Assembly: GCA_021307315.1 (NCBI GenBank)
Contig: JAJSPD010000011.1
Coordinates: 930,001 to 994,000, forward strand
DNA from: Bisporella sp. PMI_857
Taxonomy: Eukaryota; Ascomycota; Leotiomycetes; Helotiales; Helotiaceae
Length of the DNA: 64,000 nucleotides
Reading direction: 5' to 3'
Shown here one piece after another: positions 10,868 to 22,566 of this stretch. A program made the position numbers and the translations under genes. Below the pieces are notes generated by a model. The model worked only from the letters and a program-made list of their open reading frames with translations, was not told where the DNA came from and did no database searches. Within the stretch, counting starts at the first letter, position 1. Each line of letters opens with the position of its first letter.

Positions 10868-12901
10868 ATGCAACCCAGCCTCACCACCTGCCCTGTTTGC
10901 CTCGACTTGAAGCCGGTCCACAGCCCTACCACTTCGTGGCAATTTAAAGTCGCAGACAATCTGCTCATCGAATGCACTCTTCCCTTCACATTCTCAATCC
11001 TAGAAATCTCAGCCCAAAGGTGTGACATTTGTTCAGCGATCAAAAATGGAATCGAGAATATGAGTCGGGGGGTATTTTGCGACAAGTTGCAGGGTTTGAG
11101 CAAGCGCGAGGGTTGCTTCATCGTGCAAAATGACCACCCGTTCGAAGTTGAGGTTTTTGGTGAAGTTGGGAATGGAGAGAAATCAGTGAGAATGCAATTT
11201 TATGTGAAGGAGGATAGCGTGTGCTCTGACGTGGGAAGTCGCTCAAGCGATCCAAAGTGGGATGCGTTTGGCTGCGCCAGAAACATCGCTCCTTTAGTTT
11301 CGCCTAAGTCACATTTACCACTGATACGTTCTTGGATCACACACTGTCTCCGGACCCACTCTTCATGTGGCAGAAGTCACCACGGCGTGATGCCAACTCG
11401 ACTTCTGGATATACGCCCCCGTCCCGACTTATCCATCATCCTAGTCAAAACGAAACAGATGAACATCTCAGCAGGCATACCCCTATATGCAACACTCTCA
11501 CACTGCTGGGGGGAACTGCAGTTCATCAAAACCACGTCTTCCAAAGTGTCGTCCTTCCAAAATGGCATTCCCTTTAATGCCCTCCCTCGCACCTTCCAGG
11601 ATGCCATCTCCATTGCTCGAGAATTAGATATCAAATATATCTGGATTGACTCGCTTTGCATAATCCAAGATTCCCCAAAAGACTGGAGACATGAATCTGG
11701 ACTCATGGCTTCTGTTTATTCAAATTCCTATCTCAACATTGCAGCCACCGGCTCCTCTGACGGTTCGCAGTCGTTTCTTTCATCGCGTAATCTCACTCAC
11801 AATTCTATCCCCATCCCTCCTACATCTCTCGGCGAAGTTAGAGACGAAGTTGCCATTTTTGTTCGGCCCTCTCTGAGTGGGGTGCATATGCTTTATTCAA
11901 CTCCTAGTAAAACAGTCAATGGGGCTGGAGATGGAACCGAGACTGCGGAAGCACCATTGCTTTCCAGAGCATGGGTATTCCAAGAAAGGCACCTGGCACC
12001 CAGGACACTGCACTTCCACCCCTCGGAGCTAGTTATGGAATGCCGTTCCGGACTTCGATGTGAATGTAGTGGTCTCGATTTCTTCACCTCCAATCCCCTT
12101 CGAAATTTCGACGACTTGTCATACACTTCTTGGTTCGGAGTTGTGGAGGCATTTTCAAGATTGAGACTAACATATCCGAGCGATAGACTAGAAGCGTTGG
12201 CAGGTGTTGCGAAGGAGTTTTGGGAGAGTCAAAGGGGCGCATATTTGAAAGGTGTCTGGGGCGGTGATGCAGCCAGAGGACTGTTGTGGAATGTCACCCG
12301 GTACAATCAACGAAGCCCTGAATATCCTGCAACGAGGAGACAGGGTAAAGAGGTCGCTCCGACCTGGTCTTGGGCTAGTATGGTGCTAGCTGAAGGAAAC
12401 AAGGTATTTTTTCCGGCTGGAGATGACGAATCGTTTGCTTCTGATGAGCAATTTGAATTTCTGGATACGGATCCTCCATCGGAGCAGTCATTACATTTTG
12501 GGACTGGACCCGGAGCGATTTGGGTAAAAGGCTCCGCTGTGAACGCGATCGCTTGTGTTGGTGGTTGTGTCGATGAACAGAAGCATGATGCCGTTCTGAT
12601 TTTTGAAATTGAATTCGATGACATGGTGATCATTACGACTGTGAAGGCGGAGATGGATGTTCCTCCCAGAATTACGAGGCCTTTAGAGGAGACAGCTGAA
12701 GATGCCTCTTGCTTACTTGTCGGCAGGTCAATGGTAGATAAAAACTGGGAATCCAACCAGCTAGCTACATATTTATGTATGCTTGTTCTGCAACCGTGTT
12801 CCGATATTAGAGGCGCATGGGAACGAATTGGCGTTTTAGACATCAGAGAAGATCTTGGAATTCATCAGGGACTGAAGGTAAAGAAGTTAAAACTGATATG
12901 A
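10868..12901 (+). CDS. HET-domain protein (heterokaryon-incompatibility type)
   Basis: Intronless, 677 aa from the first in-frame ATG at 10868; the open frame extends a little further upstream without ATG. The N-terminus carries paired cysteines (CPVC, CDIC). The HET domain spans about residues 206-355: YATLSHCWGE, a LPRTFQDAI-type block, YIWIDSLCIIQD and YLNIAAT. Downstream are the usual companion motifs RAWVFQERHLAPRTLHF and APTWSWAS. HET proteins trigger programmed cell death after non-self recognition in fungi. No separate sensor domain is visible, so partner and trigger are unknown. One of three intact HET-bearing loci plus a fusion in this window. Confidence 0.9.
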   Translation: MQPSLTTCPVCLDLKPVHSPTTSWQFKVADNLLIECTLPFTFSILEISAQRCDICSAIKNGIENMSRGVFCDKLQGLSKREGCFIVQNDHPFEVEVFGEVGNGEKSVRMQFYVKEDSVCSDVGSRSSDPKWDAFGCARNIAPLVSPKSHLPLIRSWITHCLRTHSSCGRSHHGVMPTRLLDIRPRPDLSIILVKTKQMNISAGIPLYATLSHCWGELQFIKTTSSKVSSFQNGIPFNALPRTFQDAISIARELDIKYIWIDSLCIIQDSPKDWRHESGLMASVYSNSYLNIAATGSSDGSQSFLSSRNLTHNSIPIPPTSLGEVRDEVAIFVRPSLSGVHMLYSTPSKTVNGAGDGTETAEAPLLSRAWVFQERHLAPRTLHFHPSELVMECRSGLRCECSGLDFFTSNPLRNFDDLSYTSWFGVVEAFSRLRLTYPSDRLEALAGVAKEFWESQRGAYLKGVWGGDAARGLLWNVTRYNQRSPEYPATRRQGKEVAPTWSWASMVLAEGNKVFFPAGDDESFASDEQFEFLDTDPPSEQSLHFGTGPGAIWVKGSAVNAIACVGGCVDEQKHDAVLIFEIEFDDMVIITTVKAEMDVPPRITRPLEETAEDASCLLVGRSMVDKNWESNQLATYLCMLVLQPCSDIRGAWERIGVLDIREDLGIHQGLKVKKLKLI

Positions 12902-14763
12902 ATCCGGCAAACTCAAGCACGTCGAAAATGAGTTCCAAGCGACTTCATTGCATGTACTTGATATTTTTATGACATCTTTTTGATAGATCATGCAGATATC
13001 ACAATGCCTGAATTAATATTTCTTGAAATGGAAATAGACGAGGTAAGAACATTTGACTCCACTTCGGTCTGAACTTAGTCACATATGCTGACATGGCTCT
13101 TGTTAGAAACGAACTAGTAAAGGCCCGAAATAAGCTCGCTTTCGAAGAACTCCAGGCAACTTCTAGAGGGGATAATGCAACCGAAACTGGAAAATGAACG
13201 GAAGGGACTTTCTTTGCGGCGGAGAAGTAATTATTGTTGCTCTCTCCCCAGAGTAGTTTTTAACTTTTGAAATGCAGATGGAATAGGCTTACATATTTTG
13301 AAAAGCGATTAATAATAATTTAAAACTGCCATCATCAAGCGCTGCCTTAAAGAAGCAAACCAGTGGGATGGCCCGTCACTGATACATGATTACTCAGCCT
13401 TCGAAAAAGAGAAGTTAACGATAAGTACCCGCACACACTGAAATAACTCGATTGATAAGAGACGTCAGCGCCTCTTCGAAAGCCGCAGAGAATGTAACAA
13501 CTTCCACATCAGAAAGAATACCAAAACAACTGAAAGTGTCTTTGAGACTTTAAATTGGTATGATGGGAAATGGAATTGGATGTTAACATGAATTGAATGA
13601 TTGCGTAGTTGTATATTCATTTAAGATAAAAGCGCAAGGTCCCCCATTCCCACTACTTATACTTGCCTAATGCTATTACTTTGAGCAAACCTGTCTCACC
13701 GGTCAAGGGGATACAGTACATGTGAGTCTGCGCGACTTCTGTCAGCAGATTCATCCAGAGATGTCTCGTGTCCGTTATTTTCTACACCTAACGACACAAT
13801 AGACTCCAAAGAAGTTCCTCTCGGACTTTTTATAATGGGGAAAGGATTTGACTTCTTGTGTTGTCACTGGGTTCTAGCCCCCTGAGCGTACGCTATATTC
13901 TAGAGTAATATTGTAGGTGGGTAGCCCTTCGTCCATCAAAGCCGGATTTGCTACCCAACAGCTTTCATTTCTGATAGCTTTCACTGGCGTTGCTTCATCT
14001 GCCTGCCAAATTTTGTCCTTAAGTTATTGTCGAAAAGTTTGTTTGCGCAATAAGTATTTAGCCTTCTCCACCATGTGAAGGTCAGCCTTGTAAGGATATA
14101 CCAAACATCGTCTGCTGTAAGCCTTGCTTCTGGTCTGAGAGTATAGCACGTGTCATTGATGGTATATAATAATACTACGCTGTATCGCAATACCAGATAA
14201 TGTTGCTAATTTGTGCGTAGTAATATTCAAATAAACAATTTTATATTGCGTGGTGTAAAGTATAAGCGTTTGAGGGTCGGTATATTATAATCATACTATC
14301 GAGAACATTAATCGATTCTCCTGTTTCCCTCCAATATGCAATTAATTGATCTTGTAGTATATAGAAGCAGAGTGGCTCTTGCGGGGCTTTCCTCTTCACA
14401 GGTAATAAAATACTTATCTAGGAAACCACTACATGTCGCTCATTTATGACGAAGGAAAAAAGATCAATGTGCTAAAAGCTTAATTCTGTTAATCCCTGGC
14501 GTATTGTGGATCATGATGTCATGAAGAGAGGGTACACCCTGAACATCGGCCTTAGGCGCCCATGTTCGTCTAACAGCCTAGCAGAATCACATTGGAGAGA
14601 ACACAACTTTAGCCTCATCGCCATTCTCAACACTGCCTAATTCCCAAATTTGTAGCAGGGTAATACGAGATTGATTATTGCTAAAGTCCCTAGATATTCT
14701 CGAACCCTGGTTCCTAAATCAAGAGCCGCATCAGTCCCTTTAAATATACCCCTCCTATTTGAA
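12902..14763. other. Gap, AT-rich, no gene seen
   Basis: Stop-dense in all frames. A small inverted repeat (GGGTAGC...GCTACCC, about 13918-13957) and a 69-codon minus-strand frame at 13981-14190 are the only structures; neither is persuasive. Possibly old, unrecognisable repeat sequence. Confidence 0.4.
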
Positions 14764-16965
14764 ATGGGCTCCTTAATGCCGCAATGGAACCTTGATAGGA
14801 CTACGAACGACCTTATCGGCATTTCTAGAGGCATCTTGGAAGCTGCTACCAGTGATAATGTCCAGGTCCTGGCACTAGCCGCCAGCGAGAGCTTCGGTAC
14901 AAGCATAGCTATGTCTCAAGAGTCTTGCCACAAAGCGTATTTGTTGTGCAGTAAAAACCATGAGTCCACTGTCGTCTCCTTTTTGAAGGCCAAAATTGGC
15001 TACCGTGATGGAGATTGTGGCTGGCAGCTCTCACAGACTTATGCTGGACAACGCTTTCTGGGTCTAGTAGCTTGCTTGAGCACACTCGGCTCGTGGAACG
15101 CCGCCCTCATCTTACACAAGTTGATACTTCTTACTGCCGCGGATAAGAAATTTGTGCCTACAGCCCAGCATTTGAAGCAGCTTGTGGTGGCGGTCGAAGA
15201 TAGGCTAGCCAAATCTGGATTCTCCGAGAGCGTACTTGGGTGGGAACCAATCCTTAGCGAGGAAATGGGGAGACGAGCAGACGTAGAAGGTCTAAGGTTA
15301 ACAATGGGACCAAAGACTACTACTTTACCTCCGCCACCTCAAGCTATTGTAGGACTTACGCAAGCTATGTCCTCCTTAGATCGGGTAGGAGAGGATGCTA
15401 AAAAAATAGAGATAACGACAACCGGGGATCACGCTGCCTGGTTTGTTGCCTTCGTAAAGTGGTCGTTAGGCGCACCACCAACCATCGTATCTTACAATGG
15501 CCGCACTTTGGTAGAAAATGCTTCGCAAGTCATCATCCGACTGATCGAGAGCACTGGCAAGCCCCAGGAAGTTCGAATTGACCTCCATGAATACACTGGG
15601 AACATCAACAATCTCGTACGCACTGTATCATCTAATTCCGTATTCAAAGGGTTAGTCAGAGTGGGAACGTATGGGCAAGCCATGCTCCGACGGTTTTTTG
15701 GAAACACTGATGATCTGAGGTATCGAGCATGCGTTCAAGCATTACCGTATGCTTGTTTACAAGTTCGGCAAAACCTAGTTATCTGTAGGGAATGGTCGAC
15801 AGGAATAAAGTCGACCGCGAATTTAGATCAATGGCGGATTCCGGATACCACTGCGACCAAAGGCCAAGTCTTCAATTCAATCGAAAGGGTTGAACAAATG
15901 CTTCACGATTATCTTGGCCTGAGCCCTGAGAAACCACAACCAAAACTTACCAAGCTCTCTAGCGGAATGATGATTACAGATCTACAGTTGATGTCGCTGG
16001 TCAAAGCTAAATTGTCTGCAGATTGTCCCTGTCGCTCTTGCCAAAATACAACAATGATGGCCATTACGCCTTGCAAATTCGATCATTTCCTTTTCAACAT
16101 CAGCCGTTGTGTGGCCGATATTTTGACCTTGTCGCTCCTGGACCCAGTGGATCCAGATGGAGTCCAAGTCTACTTCGGTTTTGATCCATCGGGTCCTTTC
16201 AACCGCTGTGTACAATCAATTGTATCAGGGAAAAATCAAAGTCCAGAATGTTCGGTTTCTGATATCATCGAGTATGCTCTCACGATCTTGGGTCATGAGC
16301 TGTTCGATAAACATGCATGGGTTATGTCTTCGCGCTACGATCAAACAGTATACCCCAAATTTTTCTCGACACAAACAATACATAGCGAAGGCATCCTAGC
16401 CTTGGAATGCGTACCGGGTTCGTTAATGTGGAAAGATGAGCGTTATACCAGTGTCGTGGTCTCTCCTCCTTATCGACAATGGAGCCCTGACGACGAAGAC
16501 TCAGATGCCGAGAGCGTGGCAGAAAGTATGCTTAACGATCAAGTTACAATGGTGGATGGAGAGGCGACATATCCCAAAGATTCCTTTTTGGGTTATGAGC
16601 TTAAGTGGCAGCTACAGACCAAGGAGACTAATCTAGAAGTGGCTATATTGCTGCCCATACTTTCCAACATTCCTGGGCGGAATCCAAGATATGCCCTCGA
16701 ATCAGCAGCTGAGTCACTCTATGTCAATTGCATACATGACCGAATGGCGAGTTTTACACCACGCAATAGCGAAATCTGCATGACCCAACCTCAAGACCCG
16801 AGACCACGATCTCACGGCCTCGCCATCGTTCAGTGTGACAGGAATGAGCCAGCCAGGTTTTTCACTCTCGCTTTTGGTCGCCCAGGGGTAGTAAGGTTGG
16901 ATTCCTGTCTGGAATGTTGTGTGAAATATTGTCATCTATCATCGTCCCAATTTGTTCTATGCTAA
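14764..16965 (+). CDS. Uncharacterised fungal protein (family of unknown function)
   Basis: Single open frame, 733 aa from the ATG at 14764; the frame is open for 31 codons upstream without ATG, so a spliced upstream exon cannot be excluded. The protein looks globular. A GDHAAWFVAFVKWSLG block at about residue 250, followed by a predicted beta-rich NASQVIIRL segment, resembles a widespread uncharacterised fungal family as I recall it. A CPCRSC cysteine cluster lies near residue 452, and an acidic run (DDEDSDAESVAES) near 606. No signal peptide, membrane span or catalytic motif that I can name. Length and the lack of stops argue for a real gene. Confidence 0.75.
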   Translation: MGSLMPQWNLDRTTNDLIGISRGILEAATSDNVQVLALAASESFGTSIAMSQESCHKAYLLCSKNHESTVVSFLKAKIGYRDGDCGWQLSQTYAGQRFLGLVACLSTLGSWNAALILHKLILLTAADKKFVPTAQHLKQLVVAVEDRLAKSGFSESVLGWEPILSEEMGRRADVEGLRLTMGPKTTTLPPPPQAIVGLTQAMSSLDRVGEDAKKIEITTTGDHAAWFVAFVKWSLGAPPTIVSYNGRTLVENASQVIIRLIESTGKPQEVRIDLHEYTGNINNLVRTVSSNSVFKGLVRVGTYGQAMLRRFFGNTDDLRYRACVQALPYACLQVRQNLVICREWSTGIKSTANLDQWRIPDTTATKGQVFNSIERVEQMLHDYLGLSPEKPQPKLTKLSSGMMITDLQLMSLVKAKLSADCPCRSCQNTTMMAITPCKFDHFLFNISRCVADILTLSLLDPVDPDGVQVYFGFDPSGPFNRCVQSIVSGKNQSPECSVSDIIEYALTILGHELFDKHAWVMSSRYDQTVYPKFFSTQTIHSEGILALECVPGSLMWKDERYTSVVVSPPYRQWSPDDEDSDAESVAESMLNDQVTMVDGEATYPKDSFLGYELKWQLQTKETNLEVAILLPILSNIPGRNPRYALESAAESLYVNCIHDRMASFTPRNSEICMTQPQDPRPRSHGLAIVQCDRNEPARFFTLAFGRPGVVRLDSCLECCVKYCHLSSSQFVLC

Positions 16966-17282
16966 GGCATGTCTATATGAAGTAGCCAGTTTGATAACTT
17001 GTATGCGGCTGGAGACCCATGTCTTGGCCGCTGACGTTAGGATGAGTTCACAGTTCGGATCTAGATCATATGGCTTTTTCTAGTATTGAAGAAGGACCAA
17101 AGAGCTTGAATATTGTGTTTCTACAGTTCACTTTGAGCTGAAATTATAGGCTGCAAGTGACATCCTAACAATGTAGCCACTATGAAACCATTGCTATCCA
17201 GAGCATACATTTTATCGTCTGCCATAACCTCTCAATAATATCGAGAACACTTCTTGTAAATGTTTATCTTTGAACGTTTGTT

Positions 17283-17690
17283 TTACACACTAGTTATCCA
17301 CCTCGCCCACGAAAAACAGATCCCGATTTCAGTACTTACTAAAAGGCTACTTTTAAGTACGCTTTTGGGATGCTTCCTACTGCTACCGCCCCTAGCGATA
17401 TCTTGTTCGCCCGGTTGTTCCCAGTCTTTAGAGAAACATCTAGCGGATACCGGAGCAAGAAGCTCCTGAAGGGTCCAACCCTGAGTAAACCATCTGCTTT
17501 CCCGGAAGGCCCAATTCACAGGACAGCTGATTGAACTTGTCGTTGACGTCGAAGGTAGGTCGCGAAATACCCGAGAGGTATGTAGCATTGTTGTACTAGC
17601 GAAACGGGAGGTAATATATCTATTGCTGATAACAAGCCACTTCCGCCTGTTGACACAACCCAGCACGTCACTGATCCTTGAAAACCGGAG
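17283..17690 (-). pseudogene. Relic of a HET-E-type HET domain gene
   Basis: The minus strand reads FRESRWFTQGWTLQELLAP followed by VSARCFSKDW, a signature of the N-terminal HET segment of HET-E/NWD2-type proteins. Upstream sequence (RYITSRFASTTMLHTSRVF) matches the expected preceding segment only when the frame is shifted. The expected WIDTCCI and NMPLLYGEG motifs are missing on either side. A short, frame-shifted, isolated fragment. Confidence 0.7.
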
Positions 17691-18921
17691 CGCTTATTAC
17701 CTTCAAGGTTGATTCCAGGGGAAATTGTACTTGTTTGTAACGTTTGGGGTAGCCATCGGCTCTAAAGAGCACTTGGGGTCCGTCGGCTGGCGCGGTATAT
17801 TGAGATAGACTAATCAAGGTTTTTCACATAGGGAGTGGAGACGTTACAAAGCCGGCTAAGTAACTGATAATCGGATAACTAAAGTATTTAAGCACGAAGC
17901 TGCTATTACAAGAAATGTAGCTACTTATATACCATGCAATACATTGCTCGATCACTTACTCCACGTTTATCTATAATCAAGAAGAAGACACAAATGGCGG
18001 GCGGATTCATCGGTGCCTAATGATTGTCAAGGACCGAAGCATTGCTGGGCTGAACCTCCGGGTGACGTTAACATAGAATCCTGTTATTGATGCCTTCTAT
18101 GGTCGAGTTTAAAGCAGGGTCATTCATGGGAACTCTGCAGTTCAATAGAGATAAAACCGTAAAATAGGTGGCGAGGCCCCGCTGATCCGCTAATAATGTT
18201 GTTCTTGTACGGTGTGGTGCGAAAAGATTAACCCATGTCGGCTTAGCGTGTTAGTATATATACGCATATCTAGGCATGTAGGACTGAAAGTACGCGCCTA
18301 AATACCTTGAAGAAAAAAAGGCTTGGCGGACACTTGAGTCTTATCTGGTGTAGCATCAGAATTAGCGTGAGCCACTTTTAAAGCCACTTACGCTTGGTTG
18401 CCTAAAAAGCGCCTTTAGCTTCGAGGTATGATATAGCGAACTATCGAATATAAATACGGTCTGATCTCCAGTGTCATTCTAGAGCATCTCTTTCCGTAAC
18501 TCTTGCTTCGATCATGTGGCCCCTATCTCAAGGGCCGGATGATATCCTCATAGGTTGCGAGAAAGTCGTAGACGAACGCGGGATGTGTTCGCTGGAGATT
18601 GTTAAAGCTCTAGCATTGAGGCATCTGGACTTGACCAACCCGACCTAATCCCGGTCGATATCTGTGCACTCCGCGAAGGGGAGACCCAGAGCAGCAGAGG
18701 ATTCAGCCGACAGAGAAATTAATCGAACTATCCACCTCCATTCCCTAAGCCGTCGTCCCGACAAAACGCTCGAGCGAGAACGATACTTTGAGAGGCTTCG
18801 TCTTCGAGCCGACGAGCGATTCTGATATAAGTAAAACACCTTCGTCTGGGTTTCGATTTCGAGACCGTCGCCATAAGAGCAAGCTTCTGTTTGAACATAG
18901 GCGACCTTCATCCAGCCAAAC
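17691..18921. other. Gap, no gene seen
   Basis: No coding sequence supported. A minus-strand frame at 18645-18911 is Arg/Ser-rich and has no recognisable domain. The region sits between two gene relics and is probably decayed sequence. Confidence 0.4.
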
Positions 18922-19480
18922 TCACTTGCTTTGGAGATATCTGATTTCGTTGCGGATCTTCCTCAGGCCATCCGGGTTCTCAGGTATACATTTGGCATTG
19001 TACTTCAGCAAAATTTCGACAACAGCTACATGTTTCCTCTTGACGGCAACTGCCAGCGGTGAATAGCCAGTAATATTCACAAGATCCGTGGCGGAACCAG
19101 CTGCAAGTAGTTCCTTGGCCATTGCTCTGGACCCCAGGGATGATGCGAAATAAAGGGCCGTATCTCCATAGATATCGCGCATGTTAAACCCCTCTGCTCT
19201 TTGAGTTTCTTAGTCTCAAGAAGTTCGCGCATCACATTTTTGCTGCCTCCTCTCACAGCATAGTGAAACACTGACCAACCGCTGTCGTCTTTCGCCAAAG
19301 GGTCTTGTCCTTTGATATTCAATAACTTTCTGACCAGCTTATATTCCTTCTTTCTCTCGATTGCGGAGATGAGTTCAATCTGAAGCCTTGATCCTTCGGA
19401 TAGATCGAGATCGAGGTCCCATTCGTACTGCAGAACCTTAGTTGGCGTCTTGACCTCATAACCAGAAAACCTTGTGATTG
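18922..19480 (-). pseudogene. Truncated, frame-shifted ankyrin-repeat gene fragment
   Basis: Ankyrin-type repeats in two frames. About 19450-19190 reads GYEVKTPTKVLQYEWDLD, LISAIERKKEYKLVRKLL and DDSGWSVFHYAVRGGSKNVM; after a frameshift near 19190 it continues YGDTALYFASSLGSRAMAKE and TGYSPLAVAVKRKHVAVV, ending in a stop at 18922. The 5' part is cut off by the AT-rich repeat patch starting near 19500. Probably the C-terminal end of a larger NLR- or kinase-linked ankyrin protein. Confidence 0.75.
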
Positions 19481-19873
19481 CAGATGAGTAAAATACAATA
19501 TAGTTAAAAAGCAAAAAACATTAATAGCAGCCAGAACCTTTAAATATATATATATATATATAAGTTTTTTATAAATTCAAATACTCACATTTTATATTAA
19601 TACAATATTATTACACTTGCATTGCTTACTACGTGCTTTTATAACATACGTGTCCTTACCTACTTCATTGCAATCCCTCCTACTGCCCTCCGTTGCATTA
19701 GCATTTAAAAGTTTACAAACCATAATTGCTTAAAGTATTTGAATGCTTTAATCCGTTTTTAAATAAGTGTTTTATTTATAAAGCGTTAAAAACAGGGTAA
19801 ATATCGATTTTGTATGTAAAACACGCATGTTTTGTTGCTTTGTTGCGGGGTCTCGGTTAATATTTAGGATTAG
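19481..19873. repeat. AT-rich repeat patch with gypsy LTR end
   Basis: Contains a (TA)n run at about 19543-19562 and, at about 19668-19695, TTGCAATCCCTCCTACTGCCCTC-like sequence matching the 3' end of the LTR at 3720-4214, same orientation. The rest is AT-rich and unassigned. It separates two genes that both lack their 5' ends (the ankyrin fragment on minus, the ubiquitin-like gene on plus). Confidence 0.65.
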
Positions 19874-21956
19874 CGTTTCGCTAAACGCATCATCACCAAC
19901 TCGCAAGGCGATATCATTGCAGTCGGACAGATTGCATGGTCACTTGCAAAGGCCTTGACGGACTCCAGAGGGTCTGCGAAAGAGTACCAGGGACTGGCGA
20001 AGGAACTGCAGACATTTGATCGGGCGCTGTTCCAGGTAGATCTCAGGCTACACTTGATATAAGAGACTAGGTCTGACAGGTCCGAATAGGTGGTCGCATT
20101 ATGGCAGAACTACGAAGTTAGCTCAGAGTTGAAACAGCTTGGCACAATCACTAAGGAAGCCGTTAATGACTGGGAGGTTACATTGCTTGCGTTTCGACGA
20201 AAGGTTGATAAGTATGGTCTAAGTTTATCCGCGGCAGGGTCTGGAAATTGGCTCAAAGATGCGTCGAAGAAAGTAGTTTGGCTGAAGGAGAAGGAGGATA
20301 TTCTAGACCTGAGGAGGAAGCTACAATCTGCAAGCGATACTATAATGATGTTGACACTTGCGGCTATGGGGTCTGTTGAAATTTCTACGTGACTAAAGTA
20401 CGGAATTAACGCCTAGTAGGAAGTCCAACAGATTAGCCGAAGCGACACAGTCCTGGCGAGTGCAGGCTGTCCACTGCATGTTGCTGGAGTCAAACAAGCG
20501 TGCTGAAGAACAAGTCACAAAACTCAAGATCATTGACAAGAAGATTGAAATGCAATCGAAGACATCGGATCTCATCTTGAGTACTATGAAGAGTGGAACC
20601 TCATATCTGTGCGATTCGAAGTACCAATTTTTAGGGATCAAACCGACTAACCATATTCCTCAGAGCCCAAATTACGATCGATATTAAAAACGAATTGGGC
20701 CTACTTAACAGTCACATGTCATCCCAGCAATCTACACCTCGAGGCCTCAGGACCGGTTGGCAGCAGGATCCCGTTACATTAGAGGATGCCCTTGGCCACA
20801 GGATCCCAATTCCTCTGGAGCTAGTCAATTCTTGGGAAGTAAGAATCTTCAAATACTACTGCTCAATTTACCTAGCTAAAGTCAGGTGATTCTAGATGCT
20901 TTATGTGATTCTTCTAAAGCGTTTTGAAAAACTTCCTGGACATCAGAAAGTTCTTAAGGGAGAATACGCCATTGAGGAAGGTGTCACTGGAAGGGATTTC
21001 AGTAGAGAAATTGAATGGTCCATATGTTTTCGCCCCGGCCAAAAGATTGACATGAGCATGGTTTTTTCGGACCACGACGCTACTAGTAATTGTTGTCCCC
21101 GTTGCGGAACCGAGTCAGCAGCTTCGTTAAAGACCAGAACCCAGTGGTAAGTCATCAACCCAAAGCTCCGAGACAGCAGCCAACAGTCCCTAGTGCAAAT
21201 ACCGCTTGTAAGATGTGGTTCCAAAGAGTAGTAGAGATTGACAAGTCCGAGGCTAAAGTCGTCCCAAGCCCTCGTGAGCGTCCCAGTGCCGTGGAGGACG
21301 TCGCTAGGATCAAAAGGGTCTCTGATCCTGTTTTCACCCCAGCCGATTTCCAGAGAGTACGCTTAATGAGCAATATCAAGCTAAAAGAGCGAAACGAAGA
21401 GAAAAAACAAGAGAATGCGCATAAAGGACGACACTTGGAAGGGAAAACACTCCAGTACGAACAGCTTCGAGAACAAAAGCGCCGACTGGAGGTTGAGATG
21501 CAATATCTGGAATTGCAGCAGCGCAAAGAAGAACAAGAGTTGGCTCAGATGCAAGGAGATCTTGGCGGAGCAAACAGCAGCAATGCAACTACCAGCCATC
21601 AGTCAGAACCTACAACACCACTTGAATACCGCGAGGCAAATTCAGGATGCCTCTCAGCCTTTTCTCGGCTGGCAAACCAAGAGGAAGAGGGTCCTAAGGG
21701 AGAGGAATTCGAAAGTCTCGGAGCTGAGAAGAGTGGCAAGAGGCAGGTTAAGCAACAGACTTCCGCCACTCCGGCGTCACAACAGTCTAGCAAGGCGAAT
21801 TTGAAAGAAAAAGACTGGAAGTATAGCCAAGCAACGGTATATTCTATTGCTGCAAATAAATCCTTTTGTAGAAATGTTGACATTAATGACAGTACATCGG
21901 TGGTGGGTTCGGCAGATCTCATATCGATTCCGAATCGGATGACATCGATCCTGTGA
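19874..21956 (+). CDS. Fungal protein with coiled-coil N-part and ubiquitin-like domain; start codon not visible
   Basis: Six exons: (19874)-20035, 20090-20370, 20420-20620, 20664-20838, 20896-21146 and 21194-21956. All five introns are 43-57 bp with GT...AG ends, and every junction keeps the phase. The N-part (GDIIAVGQIAWSLAKAL, SAKEYQGLAKELQTFDRALF, KEDILDLRRKLQSASDTI) is the helical segment typical of this fungal family. The middle (LEDALGHRIPIPLELVNSW, then KGEYAIEE, FRPGQKIDMSM) is a ubiquitin-like fold domain, followed by a CPRCG...C...C zinc-ribbon-like stretch and MWFQRVVEID. A charged coiled coil (about 21360-21560) and a disordered tail follow. The frame is open back to a TAG at 19871 with no ATG, next to a transposon patch, so the 5' end is probably lost. 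Confidence 0.8.
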
Positions 21957-22032
21957 GGGGTAGCCATTAATTTTAAGGAATCCTTAACCTACGGTTTAAT
22001 GGAGTTAGTGGTAAATTTTCTAACCTGTTAGA

Positions 22033-22117
22033 AATCGATGGTGTAGCTCACCCGTAAGTCATGTGATGGCCGTGTTACGGGCCGTGACTTTACATAACGG
22101 CTTAGTTATTCAGTGAA
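22033..22117 (+). repeat. Copy of the Fot1 subterminal region
   Basis: The sequence GTAAGTCATGTGATGGCCGT, and what follows to about 22117, matches the reverse complement of 5450-5535 at roughly three positions in four over 85 bp. No transposase accompanies it, so it is a solo end or a MITE-like derivative. Confidence 0.65.
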
Positions 22118-22324
22118 CGGTTTGCACCGGCCGGGCGATGAATAATAAGAAAAGATTCTCAGCTTCCACGCCTACTGTCCCTGGATCTGCTGATGGTACA
22201 CTGCTGGAAAGACAGATCCAAAACCCAATGAACTATTAAAGAAGATATTTACGAACTTTAGAACTGTCTACATGATTTGAAGTGATGGATTACCTGCCTC
22301 GATCAGCAAGCCCTCTGCCTGGAA

Positions 22325-22566
22325 GTCGTGCATTTCTCCTCCCGCTCCAAAAGTCTAACATTAATTGCTTGACCTTTTTGTATATATTCTCCCAGAGCGT
22401 TTGATCGTTCCTCGAGGCCGTGATAGAAGCGGAATTTCAGAGCAGCGTCGTTCCAGCCAAGTCCTGATGCAATTGTGCAAAAATTACTGATATATTCACG
22501 TGTCGTCCTGGTCTATTTCAATTCGAGAAGCTGTCGGCCATCTTTAGAAGCTTTGTCGTTGGACAT
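22325..22566 (-). pseudogene. Retrotransposon gag relic
   Basis: The minus strand reads DGRQLLELK, then TRTTREYISNF, SGLGWNDAALKFRFYHGLEE, which has the pattern of the Ty3/gypsy retrotransposon gag core (…EY…F…LGW…AL…FY.GL). One stop replaces a Gln codon. Isolated fragment without zinc knuckle or pol. Confidence 0.65.

Noticed and set aside
13981..14190. 69-codon minus-strand frame and nearby hairpin
   Set aside because: No similarity to a known family; surrounding sequence stop-dense.
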